A stretch of 64,000 nucleotides of DNA from the NCBI GenBank assembly GCA_016213325.1, contig JACRAY010000026.1:211599-275598 (forward strand). Direction: 5' to 3'. The number at the start of each line of letters is the position of its first letter. Positions within the stretch are counted from its first letter, which is position 1. The stretch is from Burkholderiales bacterium (GTDB lineage: Bacteria > Pseudomonadota > Gammaproteobacteria > Burkholderiales > Burkholderiaceae_C). A program made the translations under genes and the position numbers. Under the pieces are notes generated by a model that was not told the DNA's origin, did no database searches, and saw nothing but the letters and a program-made list of their open reading frames with translations. Positions 7,559-17,930 of the stretch are shown here, one piece after another.

Positions 7559-8371
7559 CTACGGGAACAGGGTCAACAGCGCCAAGGCGGCCAGGGGGGC
7601 GGTTTCGGCGCGCAGGATGCGCGGGCCGAGGCTGGCGGGCCGGAAGCCGGCGGCTTGGGCGAGCTGCTCTTCATCGGTTGTCAGGCCGCCTTCGGGGCCG
7701 CTCAGGAAGACCGCTGGGGTGTTACCCCAGCCTACGGGGGTGTCGCCAGGTGAAGTTTGGTAGGCTGGGGTAACACCCCAGCTCCCCACGCCCGCCGCCG
7801 GCGACAGCAGCCACCGCTCGCCCGCCACACCCAGCGCCAGCCACTCCTTCAACCCCCGCACCGCATGCACCACCGGCACGCGATTGCGCCCGCACTGCTC
7901 GCACGCCGCAATCGCAATGCCCTGCCAGTGCTGCTGCTTCTTCACTGCCCGCTCGCCGGTGAGCTTCAGGACACTGCGCGCCACCGACAGCGGCTGTATG
8001 CTCGCTGCGCCCAGCTCGGTGGCCTTCTCGACCAGCCAGTCCATCCGGTCGTTGGCCGGCATGCCGATGGCCAGGTGCACTTCGCGCGGTGCTTCACGCT
8101 CGATGGCGTGGTGCTCGCCGACGCGCACCGTCACGTCGCTGCGGCCCATGCGCTCGACCTGCGCCTCGAACTCGCCACCGTTGCCGTCGAACAGGGTCAA
8201 TCCGTGCCCCGGCTGCAGCCGCAGCACCTGCACGTGGCGCGCCGCCGCCTCGGGCAAGTCGACGCAGGCGCCCGTGCGCAGGGCGACGGGGGCGTAGATG
8301 CGTGGGCCAGCGGGGTCCCCGCGGAATCGCGTAGCGATTTCGTGGGGTGCCTTAGACGCGCCCGAAGGCAT
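7559..8371 (-). CDS. rsmE: 16S rRNA m3U1498 methyltransferase RsmE carrying two repeat insertions
   Basis: A SPOUT-class methyltransferase acting on U1498 of 16S rRNA. The N-terminal PUA-like part starts at PRIYAPV (residue 23). The SPOUT part shows WLVEKATELGA, IAACEQCGRN, FLSGPEGGL (222-230) and LGPRILRAETA (248-258). Two oddities stand out. The family's usual start just before PRIY is missing, and the nearest start codon is the ATG at 8371, giving a 22-residue extension encoded by palindrome 8310-8347. About 25 residues before GPEGG (196-220) are encoded by an inverted family A repeat pair. Both preserve frame, so the gene is probably functional. The start overlaps the end of amgK. Confidence 0.93.
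   Translation of the reverse strand: MPSGASKAPHEIATRFRGDPAGPRIYAPVALRTGACVDLPEAAARHVQVLRLQPGHGLTLFDGNGGEFEAQVERMGRSDVTVRVGEHHAIEREAPREVHLAIGMPANDRMDWLVEKATELGAASIQPLSVARSVLKLTGERAVKKQQHWQGIAIAACEQCGRNRVPVVHAVRGLKEWLALGVAGERWLLSPAAGVGSWGVTPAYQTSPGDTPVGWGNTPAVFLSGPEGGLTTDEEQLAQAAGFRPASLGPRILRAETAPLAALALLTLFP
7713..7782. repeat. Family A palindrome pair inside rsmE (copies 3-4)
   Basis: Copy 3 (7713-7735) reads GCTGGGGT-GTT-ACCCCAGC then CTAC. Copy 4 (7760-7782) reads GTAG then GCTGGGGT-AAC-ACCCCAGC. Arrangement and spacing match the pair at 273-344, including head-to-head orientation. Both copies lie in rsmE and are translated in frame as a Gly/Pro/Thr-rich loop. The loop bases GTT and AAC complement each other, so the two copies could also pair as one long hairpin. 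Confidence 0.92.
8310..8347. repeat. Compound palindrome at the rsmE start / amgK end
   Basis: Two overlapping hairpins. GCGGGG-T-CCCCGC spans 8310-8322. CCCCGCGGAATCGC (8317-8330) pairs with GCGATTTCGTGGGG (8334-8347) with two mismatches across GTA. It sits just beyond the amgK stop and supplies the first codons of rsmE. It differs in sequence from family A. Both its symmetry and its disruption of a conserved N-terminus suggest a mobile palindromic repeat. Confidence 0.75.
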
Positions 8372-9425
8372 AGCCGGTTTCCGCGGAGTTGCCTTCCACC
8401 GCATCGACGAGGTGCAGCAGGGGCTTGAGTTCGCGGTAGCGGCCCGCGGTGGCGCGGATGTAGCCGATGAAGCGCGGCGTGTCGGCCAGGTACTTCGGCT
8501 TGCCGTCGCGCAGCGTCAGGCGCGCGAAGATGCCTGCCACTTTCAGGTGGCGCTGCAGCCCCATCCATTCCACCGCGCGATAGAACTCGCCGAAGTCCTC
8601 GCCCACCGGCAGCCCCGCCTGGCGCGCCTGCTGCCAGTAGCGCACCGTGACGTCGAGCACGAACTCCTCGTCCCACGAAAGGAACGCATCGCGCAGCAGG
8701 CAGGCGATGTCGTAGGTGACCGGGCCGTACACCGCGTCCTGGAAGTCGAGCACGCCGAGGCGGGCTTCACCGGCTTCTCGCGGCAGCATCAGGTTGCGCG
8801 GCATGAAGTCGCGATGCACGTAGACCGCAGGTGCCGCCAGGTTGCTGCGCACGACCAGCTCGAACTGCGAACGCAGCGTCTCCTGCAACGCACCCTCCAC
8901 CGCCACGCCTCGATGCTGCGCAAGGTACCAGTCGGGAAAGAGTGCCAGCTCGCGCTGCAGCAGCGCCTCGTCGTAGGGCGGCAGCACGCCCGGTTTGGAC
9001 GCGAGTTGCCACGCAATGAGCGCATCGACCGCGCGCAGGTACAGCGGCAACGCGTCCTGTGGGTTCGCGGGCTCCACGGCCTCGATCATGGTGCGCTCGC
9101 CCAGGTCGTCCAGCAGCATGAAGCCCTGCGCTTCGTCCCACGCCAGCACGCGCGGCACGTTCAGCCCCGCCTCGCCCATCAGCTGCGCCACGCGCACGAA
9201 GGGGCGGCAGTCTTCGCGCTCGGGCGGCGCATCCATCACGATGAAAGTGCCGCCCGCGCCGTCCACCCGGAGGTAGCGGCGGAAGCTGGCGTCGGCGGAG
9301 GCAAGCCGCACGGTCGAGGGCACCAGTGCATGGGCCGGCGCGATACTCGCCAGCCACCGCGTGAAGGCGCTTTCGCGCTCGCTATCGGTCCAGGTGACGG
9401 CAGGAAGGGACGGGGGAGCGCTCAT
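8352..9425 (-). CDS. amgK: Anomeric MurNAc/GlcNAc kinase AmgK (APH family)
   Basis: A 357-residue kinase of the aminoglycoside-phosphotransferase fold. In the peptidoglycan-recycling pathway it phosphorylates N-acetylmuramate and N-acetylglucosamine at C1, feeding MurU. Catalytic loop VYVHRDFMPRNLML has H204, D206 and N211, and the metal-binding LDFQDAVYGP follows at 226-235. The N-lobe has SFRRYLRV near residue 47. Its position beside lptD-surA matches the Pseudomonas arrangement, but there it is followed by murU, whereas here murU is about 23 kb away. The start codon is 17 bases from the divergent lptD start. Confidence 0.88.
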   Translation of the reverse strand: MSAPPSLPAVTWTDSERESAFTRWLASIAPAHALVPSTVRLASADASFRRYLRVDGAGGTFIVMDAPPEREDCRPFVRVAQLMGEAGLNVPRVLAWDEAQGFMLLDDLGERTMIEAVEPANPQDALPLYLRAVDALIAWQLASKPGVLPPYDEALLQRELALFPDWYLAQHRGVAVEGALQETLRSQFELVVRSNLAAPAVYVHRDFMPRNLMLPREAGEARLGVLDFQDAVYGPVTYDIACLLRDAFLSWDEEFVLDVTVRYWQQARQAGLPVGEDFGEFYRAVEWMGLQRHLKVAGIFARLTLRDGKPKYLADTPRFIGYIRATAGRYRELKPLLHLVDAVEGNSAETGYAFGRV

Positions 9426-9442
9426 GGATAATCGATTCTAGT

Positions 9443-11788
9443 TTGAGCAACAAGAAGCTTTCCCCGAGCCGTTTCGCACTGACGCCCGTGGCCCTGGTCG
9501 CGGCGGCGCTGTGCTGCCCTGCCGCCGCGCAGGAGCCCAGCCCGCTGCTCAAGCCCAGCCCGAAGCTGCGCGAAGACATCCCCGCGGCAACGCGCGGACA
9601 GCTGCCGACATTCGTCAGCGGCGACCGGCTGTCGGGCCGCACCGACCTGGAAACGCGCATCGAAGGCAATGCCGAGTTGCGGCGCGGCGACACCGTGCTG
9701 CGCGCCGACAAGCTCGAGTACTTCCAGCCCAGCGACCTGGCGCGCGCCACCGGCAACGTGCGCATCAACAAGGCGGGCGACATCTTCGAAGGCACGCTGC
9801 TGGAGCTGAAGATCGACGCCTTCACGGGCTTCTTCAACCAGCCGCGCTACCGCTTCCTCGCCAACGAGGCCTACGGCGAGGCCGACCGCATCGACTTCAT
9901 CGACGAGCAGCACGCAGTGGTGCGCAACGCCACGTACACCACGTGCAAGCGCAAGCCGGGCCCCGACTGGATGCCGGCGTGGATCCTGCGCGCGGCCACG
10001 CTCAACCTGGACCGCGAGCGCGACGTGGGCTATGCCGAAGGCGCCGTGCTCAGCTTCCAGGGCGTGCCCATCCTGCCGGTCCCGGCGCTGAGCTTCCCGC
10101 TGTCGGACCAGCGCAAGTCGGGCGTGCTGCCGCCCACCATCGGCCTGGACAACGTGAGCGGCGTCGAGCTCACCGTGCCGTACTACTGGAACATCGCGCC
10201 GAACCGCGACGCCACGCTGTACCCCACCATCATGACCAAGCGCGGGGTCGACCTGGGCGGCGAGTTCCGCTACCTGGAGCGCGACTACAACGGCACCGTG
10301 CGGGCCAACTACATGCCCGGCGACCGCCTGCGCGACCGCGACCGCTGGGGCCTGGCTGCGCGGCACGACGGCGTGCTGCGCATGGGCGGCGTGCCGCCGG
10401 TGGGCCTGTACCTCAACCTCAACCGCGTGAGCGACGACAACTACTGGCGCGACTTCTCGCGCGCCAGCGCCTCGCTCACGCAGCGCTTGCTGGCCAACGA
10501 CGGCGCGGCCTCGTGGGGCTGGGGCAACTTCTCGCTGCACGCTCGCGTGCTCAAGTGGCAGACGCTGCAGGACCCGCTGGCGCCCATCACGCCGCCGTAC
10601 GACCGCGCGCCGCAGTTCACCGGCCGTTACAGCCGCACCGACCTGATGGGCGGGCTGGAAGCCCAGGTCGAAGCGGACTACACCCGCTTCGAGTCGGACC
10701 GCACGCTCACGCTGCAGCCCAACGCGCACCGCAGCTTCCTGCTGGCGCAGGTGAGCCGGCCGTGGCAGGCACCCGGCTGGTTCGTGGTGCCCAAGCTGCA
10801 GCTGCACACCACGCAGTACCAGTTCGACGCGCCGCTGGCCAGCGGCGCGAAGTCGGCCGAACGCACCGTGCCCACTTTCAGCCTCGACAGCGGCCTGGTG
10901 TTCGAGCGCGACGCCAGCTACTTCGGCCGCAGTTTCCGCCAGACGCTGGAGCCGCGCGCCTTCTACACGTACACGCCGTTTCGCGACCAGGGCAGCCTGC
11001 CCAACTACGATTCGGCGCGCAACGACTTCAACTTCGCCACCATCTACACCGAGAACGCGTTCAGCGGCCACGACCGCATCGCCGACAACAACCTGCTGAC
11101 GCTGGGCGCCAACAGCCGCCTGCTCGACCCGAACGACGGCGCCGAGATCGCGCGCTTCGGCGTGGCGCAGCGCCTGCGCTTCAAGGACCAGAACGTCACG
11201 CTGCCGGGCGAGGTGGCCGTCAGCGAGCGGCTGTCGGACCTGCTGTTCGGCGGCTCGGTCAACTGGTCGCCGCAGTGGAACTTCAGCGGCACCTTCCAAT
11301 ACAACCCCAAGAACGCACGCTCCATCCGCTCCACGCTGGGCGGCACCTGGCACCCCGGCAACTACCGTGTGGTGTCGGCCGCCTACCGGCTGCAGCGCGG
11401 CCTGTCCGAGCAGATCGACGTCGGCTGGCAATGGCCGCTCAACGACCTGTGGGGCGACAAGGGCCAGAACCTGGGGCCGGGCCGCGGCGAGGGCGAAGGC
11501 CGCTGGTACAGTGTCGGGCGCCTGAACTTCAGCCTGAAGGACAAGCGGCTGGTCGACGCGGTGGTCGGGCTGGAATACGATGCGGGCTGCTGGATCGGCC
11601 GCATCGTGTTCGAGCGCCTGCAAAGCAGCACCAACAGCTCCAACAAGCGGGTGCTGTTCCAGCTGGAATTCGTGGGCTTCACCCGGCTGGGCTCCAATGC
11701 GCTGCAGAGCCTCAGGGAAAATATCCCCCGCTACCAGTTCCTGCGCGAGCAGGCGCGCCCGCCCAGCCGCTTCGGCAATTACGACTGA
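9443..11788 (+). CDS. lptD: LPS-assembly outer membrane protein LptD
   Basis: A 781-residue protein that inserts lipopolysaccharide into the outer leaflet with LptE. A signal peptide (FALTPVALVAAALCCPAAAQ) precedes an OstA-type periplasmic domain (GDRLSGRTDLETRIEGNAEL, ADKLEYFQPSDLARATGNV, residues ~50-135) and a long C-terminal beta-barrel ending near the last residue. Cysteines that may make the inter-domain disulfide are in NATYTTCKRKPG and YDAGCWIGRIVFERL; only one Cys is seen at each site. The start appears to be TTG at 9443, because the nearby ATG at 9424 is stopped after five codons. It is first gene of lptD-surA-rsmA. Confidence 0.95.
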   Translation: MSNKKLSPSRFALTPVALVAAALCCPAAAQEPSPLLKPSPKLREDIPAATRGQLPTFVSGDRLSGRTDLETRIEGNAELRRGDTVLRADKLEYFQPSDLARATGNVRINKAGDIFEGTLLELKIDAFTGFFNQPRYRFLANEAYGEADRIDFIDEQHAVVRNATYTTCKRKPGPDWMPAWILRAATLNLDRERDVGYAEGAVLSFQGVPILPVPALSFPLSDQRKSGVLPPTIGLDNVSGVELTVPYYWNIAPNRDATLYPTIMTKRGVDLGGEFRYLERDYNGTVRANYMPGDRLRDRDRWGLAARHDGVLRMGGVPPVGLYLNLNRVSDDNYWRDFSRASASLTQRLLANDGAASWGWGNFSLHARVLKWQTLQDPLAPITPPYDRAPQFTGRYSRTDLMGGLEAQVEADYTRFESDRTLTLQPNAHRSFLLAQVSRPWQAPGWFVVPKLQLHTTQYQFDAPLASGAKSAERTVPTFSLDSGLVFERDASYFGRSFRQTLEPRAFYTYTPFRDQGSLPNYDSARNDFNFATIYTENAFSGHDRIADNNLLTLGANSRLLDPNDGAEIARFGVAQRLRFKDQNVTLPGEVAVSERLSDLLFGGSVNWSPQWNFSGTFQYNPKNARSIRSTLGGTWHPGNYRVVSAAYRLQRGLSEQIDVGWQWPLNDLWGDKGQNLGPGRGEGEGRWYSVGRLNFSLKDKRLVDAVVGLEYDAGCWIGRIVFERLQSSTNSSNKRVLFQLEFVGFTRLGSNALQSLRENIPRYQFLREQARPPSRFGNYD

Positions 11789-11799
11789 ATGAGACCCGT

Positions 11800-13146
11800 A
11801 TGAATTTGCGCTTCGTGCTCGCCATGGCCCTGCTGGCCGCGGCCGCCCTGCCCGCCGCGGCCCAGGGCCTGCGCGCCACGCCGCAGCTGAACTTTCGCGC
11901 GCCCGACAATTCGCCGCGCATGGCCGACTACATCGTGGCGGTGGTCAATTCGGAGCCCATCACCAACAACGAAGTGCGCACGCGCCTGCTGCGCTTCGAG
12001 CAGCAGCTGCAGCAGCAGGGCACGCCGCTGCCCTCGCGCAGCGAACTCGCGCGCCAGGTGCTGGAGCGCCTGATCAACGAGAAGGCGCAGCTGCAGGTGG
12101 CCAAGGAAGCCGGGATCAAGATCGATGAGGCGCTGGTCGACCAGGCTGAGCAGAACTTCGCGCGGCAGAACCAGGTGGAAGTGGCCGAGCTGCGCCGCCG
12201 CCTGCGCGCCGAAGGGGTCGATCCCGCGCAGTTCCGCGAGGAGATGCGCAGCCAGCTGCAGCTGCAGCGCCTGCGCGACCGCGAGCTGGAAGCGCGGGTG
12301 CGCGTGACCGAGCTCGACATCGACCAGTTCCTGCGCGAGCAGCAGGGCAACCCCGACCCCAACCTGATGGAGCTGAACCTGGCGCACCTGCTGGTGGCCG
12401 TGCCGGAGAACGCCACCGAGGCGCAGCTCGCGCCGCTGCGCGCCAAGGCGCAGCGCGCGCTGGAGCGTGCGCGCGCCGGCGAAGACTTCGCACGGCTGGT
12501 CGCCGAAGTGTCCGATGCGCCCGACAAGTCCCAAGGTGGGCAGCTCGGCCTGCGCACGGCCGACCGCCTGCCGCAGCTTTTCGTGGACGCGGTGCGGCCG
12601 CTGCCGGTGGGCGGCGTGAGCGAGATCGTGCGTTCGCCCGCGGGCTTCCACGTGATCAAGGTGCTGGAGAAGCGGCACGCCGGCATGCCGGGCGCCACCG
12701 TCACGCAGTCGCGGGCGCGCCACATCCTGCTGCGGCCCAGCGCCCAGATGACCGAGACGCAGGCGCGCCAGCGGCTGGCCGAGTTCAAGCAGCGCCTGCA
12801 GGCCAACCGCGCCGATTTCGCGCAGCTGGCCGCCGAACATTCGCAGGATGCCAGCGCGCGCAACGGCGGCGACCTGGGCTGGGCCAGCCCGGGCATGTTC
12901 GTGCCCGAGTTCGAGGAAGTGCTCAATACGCTGGCGCCGGGGCAGGTTGCCGACCCGGTGATCACGCGCTTCGGCGTGCACCTGATCCAGCTGGTGGAGC
13001 GCCGCCAGGCCACGCTGACCGCGCGCGAGCAGCGCGAGCTGGTGCGCAACATCGTGCGCGAGAAGAAGCTCGACGAAGCCTATGCCGTGTGGGCGCAGGA
13101 AGTGCGCGGCCGGGCCTTCGTGGAGTACCGCGAGCCGCCGCAGTGA
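11800..13146 (+). CDS. surA: Periplasmic chaperone / peptidyl-prolyl isomerase SurA
   Basis: A 448-residue outer-membrane-protein chaperone. A signal peptide ([20 protein letters not shown]) is followed by the SurA N-terminal chaperone domain ([19 protein letters not shown], residues ~45-190). Two parvulin PPIase domains follow: first [17 protein letters not shown] to [10 protein letters not shown], second [14 protein letters not shown] to [12 protein letters not shown]. It starts 11 bases after lptD stops, and the rsmA start overlaps its stop, so it is the middle gene of the operon. Confidence 0.96.
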   Translation: MNLRFVLAMALLAAAALPAAAQGLRATPQLNFRAPDNSPRMADYIVAVVNSEPITNNEVRTRLLRFEQQLQQQGTPLPSRSELARQVLERLINEKAQLQVAKEAGIKIDEALVDQAEQNFARQNQVEVAELRRRLRAEGVDPAQFREEMRSQLQLQRLRDRELEARVRVTELDIDQFLREQQGNPDPNLMELNLAHLLVAVPENATEAQLAPLRAKAQRALERARAGEDFARLVAEVSDAPDKSQGGQLGLRTADRLPQLFVDAVRPLPVGGVSEIVRSPAGFHVIKVLEKRHAGMPGATVTQSRARHILLRPSAQMTETQARQRLAEFKQRLQANRADFAQLAAEHSQDASARNGGDLGWASPGMFVPEFEEVLNTLAPGQVADPVITRFGVHLIQLVERRQATLTAREQRELVRNIVREKKLDEAYAVWAQEVRGRAFVEYREPPQ

Positions 13147-13946
13147 AGCACGTTGCCCGGAAGCGCTTCGGGCAGCATTTCCTCTCCGACGATTCGATCA
13201 TCGACGCCATCGTGCGCGAGATCGCGCCGAAGGCGGGGCAGGCGATGGTGGAAATCGGCCCGGGGCTGGCCGCGCTGACGCAGCCGCTGGTGGAGCGGGT
13301 GGGCAAGCTCACCGTCATCGAGCTGGACCGCGACCTGGCCGCGCGGCTGCGCGAGCATCCGCAGCTCGACGTGGTCGAGTCCGACGTGCTCAAGGTCGAC
13401 TTCTCGCAACTGGCCGACCGGCTGGGCGCGCCCCGGCTGCGCGTGGTGGGGAACCTGCCGTACAACATCTCCTCGCCCATCCTGTTCCACCTGTTGCCGC
13501 ATGCGCACCGCGTGCAGGACCAGCATTTCATGCTGCAGGAGGAAGTGATAGCCCGAATGGTCGCCGTGCCCGCCACGTCTGACTATGGACGGCTGTCGGT
13601 GATGCTGCAGTGGCGCTATGCGATGGAAGACGTGCTGTTCGTGCCGCCCTCGGCCTTCGTGCCGCCGCCGCGGGTGGACAGCGCGGTGGTGCGCATGGTG
13701 CCGCATGCGGCACCGGCGCCTGTCGATGCGGACCTGCTGTCCGAGATCGTGCGCGTGGCCTTCAGCCAGCGCCGCAAGCTGCTGCGGCATACGCTGGGCA
13801 GGTGGCTGGAGGAAAGAGGATTTGGCGGCGGGTTCGACGTGCAGCGCCGGGCGGAAGAAGTGCCGGTCGGGGCGTTTGTAGCGCTGGCATTGGCTTTGAG
13901 CGCAGAGGACGCAGAAATTACGCAGAAGTCGCAGAAGAAAACCTGA
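13143..13946 (+). CDS. rsmA: 16S rRNA dimethyladenosine transferase RsmA (KsgA)
   Basis: A 267-residue SAM-dependent enzyme dimethylating A1518 and A1519 of 16S rRNA. Motifs are [19 protein letters not shown] at the N-terminus, [14 protein letters not shown] (motif I), VIELDRDLA, and the catalytic [15 protein letters not shown]. The start is a GTG overlapping the surA TGA by four bases, which places the conserved [13 protein letters not shown] immediately after it. The normal family end is around [13 protein letters not shown]. The last ~15 residues ([15 protein letters not shown]) come from the inverted repeat at 13889-14006, which appears to have replaced the native stop region. Confidence 0.96.
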   Translation: MKHVARKRFGQHFLSDDSIIDAIVREIAPKAGQAMVEIGPGLAALTQPLVERVGKLTVIELDRDLAARLREHPQLDVVESDVLKVDFSQLADRLGAPRLRVVGNLPYNISSPILFHLLPHAHRVQDQHFMLQEEVIARMVAVPATSDYGRLSVMLQWRYAMEDVLFVPPSAFVPPPRVDSAVVRMVPHAAPAPVDADLLSEIVRVAFSQRRKLLRHTLGRWLEERGFGGGFDVQRRAEEVPVGAFVALALALSAEDAEITQKSQKKT

Positions 13947-14006
13947 TTTTTGGTCTCCTTTCTGCGGTTTCTGCGCACTTCTGCGTCTTCTGCGTTCAAA
14001 GCCAAT
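13889..14006. repeat. Long imperfect inverted repeat (GCAGAGGACGCAGAA type) at the rsmA 3' end
   Basis: The left arm (13889-13941, ATTGGCTTTGAGCGCAGAGG onward) and right arm (13959-14006, ending TTCAAAGCCAAT) are near-complementary over about 48 bases with an AT-rich loop. Repeats of this AGGACGCAGAA kind are known as dispersed intergenic elements in many bacteria, often mistranslated as AEDAE peptides. Here the left arm is genuinely inside rsmA. Confidence 0.85.
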
Positions 14007-14041
14007 ACCGAAACCAGCTGCGCCCCGATCGGCACCACAAG

Positions 14042-14066
14042 AAAAAACCCGCCAACTGGCGGGTTT
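14042..14066 (-). terminator. Rho-independent terminator after the barstar gene
   Basis: AAACCCGCC-AACT-GGCGGGTTT forms a perfect 9-base-pair hairpin at 14045-14066. On the minus strand it is followed by a run of six T (14042-14047 on the plus strand is all A). It lies 20 bases past the barstar stop. Confidence 0.88.
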
Positions 14067-14085
14067 GTGCAAGGCGTCCAACCGG

Positions 14086-14727
14086 TCAGGCCGCAGCCAG
14101 CCAGTATCCCGCATTGAACGGGCTGCTCATGCGCAGCGCCAGCGGCGACACGTCCAGCAGCTTGTCGGTGGGCATCTTCTCGCCGTCGGCGGCTACCGGC
14201 GGGACCGGCAGCTCGGCTTCGGCGGCGCGTTCGCCGGCCATGGCAGAAGCCGCGGTGCTGGCGCCGGCCTGCGCGGAACGCGCGACCGAGAACGAGTAGA
14301 AGCAGCGGAACGGCACCTTGCGGTCGGCCCAGTAGTCGGCCGTGTCGCGGAAGATGTCCAGCAGCTGCTCGCGCGCTTCCTTGTCGAACTTGCCGTTGGC
14401 CGGGATGTGTTCGAGCACGACGATGAAGCCCGGTTGCGGCCCCGACTTGTGCAACGGGTCGGTCATGCAGTCGTACAACGCGTCGAAGTTCTTGCCGAAG
14501 TGCGACGGGAAGGTGAACTGCTGCGCGATCATGTCCAGCACGTCCTGCTTGCTCTGCGCAGTGGCCAGGTTGGCGTACAGGAAGTGGTGGCCGATCGAAC
14601 GCGCGGCATCGGCGAGATCCTGCACGCGGAACGCGCGGATCGACTGCACGATGTTGCTGCGCACGCCCTTCAGCAGGGCGGCGTCCTTCGGTGCGGCAGT
14701 TTCTTGGTGACGAAGTGGCGTATCCAT
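14086..14727 (-). CDS. Barstar-family ribonuclease inhibitor with a long C-terminal extension
   Basis: A 213-residue protein whose residues ~45-145 form a barstar (barnase-inhibitor) domain: HHFLYANLATAQSKQDVLD, then the signature FPSHFGKNFDALYDCMTD at 73-90, and FIVVLEHIPA. Barstar itself is about 90 residues; here a ~65-residue Ala/Pro-rich tail (from SAQAGAST onward) of unknown role is added. The gene directly follows a barnase-type RNase on the same strand, so it is presumably its cytoplasmic inhibitor. The ATG at 14727 is chosen; an in-frame ATG at 14769 is also possible. A clear terminator follows. Confidence 0.88.
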   Translation of the reverse strand: MDTPLRHQETAAPKDAALLKGVRSNIVQSIRAFRVQDLADAARSIGHHFLYANLATAQSKQDVLDMIAQQFTFPSHFGKNFDALYDCMTDPLHKSGPQPGFIVVLEHIPANGKFDKEAREQLLDIFRDTADYWADRKVPFRCFYSFSVARSAQAGASTAASAMAGERAAEAELPVPPVAADGEKMPTDKLLDVSPLALRMSSPFNAGYWLAAA

Positions 14728-14779
14728 CTCCGTGTCTTTCTCGATAGTCAAAAACAGGTCCCGCTTCATCTTCGGTCTA

Positions 14780-15196
14780 TCACTCCACGATCTTGCGAAA
14801 GCTGGCGTAATGGTCAGCGGTGTAATAACAGGCATGCGGCGCCCTCGCAGGCCCTCCGCACACGATGCGCCGGGCCCCCCGGTCGCGCGAACCCGGCGTC
14901 TTGACGGTGTACTCGCGCCAATAACCGCGCGTATTGACCGGGAGCAAGCGCTCCCGATTGCCGAACACCGTGCCGTCCTTCCCATACGGGAAAGGGCCGC
15001 CCTTGAAGATCAGTCCGTAGGTTTCCCGCCCCTGGGCCGGCAACTCGACGACGCGGACCGTTGGGGTCCCGTCGCGAACCGCCGCCGGCTGCCCGGGCGA
15101 CTTGGCCTGCGCCAGCCCGGACCCGCCGACGAGTGCCGCCAAGATCAGGCTAGTGAGCGCAAACTTGACAGACGCAGTACGGGCCATGCGGGCCAT
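14780..15196 (-). CDS. Secreted guanyl-specific ribonuclease (barnase / N1-T1 family)
   Basis: A 138-residue protein. A signal peptide (VKFALTSLILAALVGGSGLAQA) precedes a microbial RNase domain with FKGGPFPYGKDGTVFGNRER, GYWREYTVKTPGS, RGARRIVCGG and the terminal YYTADHYASFRKIV. By comparison with barnase the catalytic residues would be E95, an Arg at 109-110 and H129. It would cleave RNA 3' of guanosine after export. The barstar-like gene downstream protects the cytoplasm. The first of two in-frame ATGs (15196, 15187) is used. The conserved pairing makes this a confident call; biological use (nutrition, competition) is unknown. Confidence 0.9.
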   Translation of the reverse strand: MARMARTASVKFALTSLILAALVGGSGLAQAKSPGQPAAVRDGTPTVRVVELPAQGRETYGLIFKGGPFPYGKDGTVFGNRERLLPVNTRGYWREYTVKTPGSRDRGARRIVCGGPARAPHACYYTADHYASFRKIVE

Positions 15197-15268
15197 CGAC
15201 GGACCTTCTGGGGAGACCTTCTTGGGGAGACGCCACCTTCCGGGGCTGGCCGGAGGCCTGTAACAGCC

Positions 15269-15281
15269 CCCGGGTAAACCC
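15269..15281 (-). promoter_or_regulatory. GGGTTTACCCGGG motif upstream of the RNase gene
   Basis: Read on the minus strand, GGGTTTACCCGGG lies about 75 bases before the RNase start, within the palindrome CCGGGTAAACCCGG (15270-15283). The identical 13-mer occurs before maeB at 17771-17783 in the same orientation relative to its gene. A shared operator or promoter element is possible; no factor is known from the sequence. Confidence 0.4.
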
Positions 15282-15312
15282 GGAAAAACAAGCGGCTAGT
15301 GTGACCTAACGG

Positions 15313-15353
15313 CCCCCAAAAAGCAAGCGGCTGCCCACTTTTTGGGCAGCCGC
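15313..15353 (-). terminator. Rho-independent terminator after maeB
   Basis: GCGGCTGCCCA (15327-15337) and TGGGCAGCCGC (15343-15353) form a perfect 11-base-pair stem with a 5-base loop. On the minus strand the stem is followed by TTGCTTTTTGG (15313-15324 region), giving a T-rich tail. It lies 50 bases past the maeB stop. Confidence 0.88.
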
Positions 15354-15402
15354 GAAGGGCCTTTCCGGCCCAGCTGGTTAGTGCTAGCTCTCTAGAAACG
15401 CC

Positions 15403-17715
<2,313 letters not shown>

Positions 17716-17770
17716 GGAATGCTGTCTCCTGTGTTGTTCTGAGTGGAAGGGTGGGCGATTGTAGACCTTG

Positions 17771-17802
17771 CCCGGGTAAACCCTAGTACGCATATCTGCG
17801 TA
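17771..17802 (-). promoter_or_regulatory. Candidate operator region upstream of maeB
   Basis: The segment holds a perfect inverted repeat TACGCA-TATC-TGCGTA (17787-17802) next to CCCGGGTAAACCC (17771-17783). On the minus strand it reads TACGCA-GATA-TGCGTA then CTAGGGTTTACCCGGG, ending about 55 bases before the maeB ATG. Inverted TAC...GTA repeats of this size suit dimeric LuxR/NarL-type response regulators. It also lies upstream of the divergent glutamate dehydrogenase, so it could serve both. Confidence 0.5.
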
Positions 17803-17930
17803 GCGGCGCAGGTTTCGTGGTTCGGCCCATGCGGCCTGAGCATAGGGCGGGACGCATAAGGCATTGGCCATTGGGCGCGCGCACAACTACAGTGCATGCG
17901 ACTGTCCGGGGGAACGAAGGAACCAACAAA

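Noticed and set aside
9422..11623. 733-residue open frame antisense to lptD
   Set aside because: A high-GC shadow: low-complexity Arg/Ala/Val/Gln composition, no motif, and it lies fully over a clear lptD gene. The same reasoning removes the antisense frames over gdhB (17976-21452), tkt and maeB.
14728..14985. Longer start for the barstar-like gene (to 14985)
   Set aside because: The extra residues come from the overlapping RNase gene in another frame and show no conserved sequence; the barstar domain starts well inside the shorter form.
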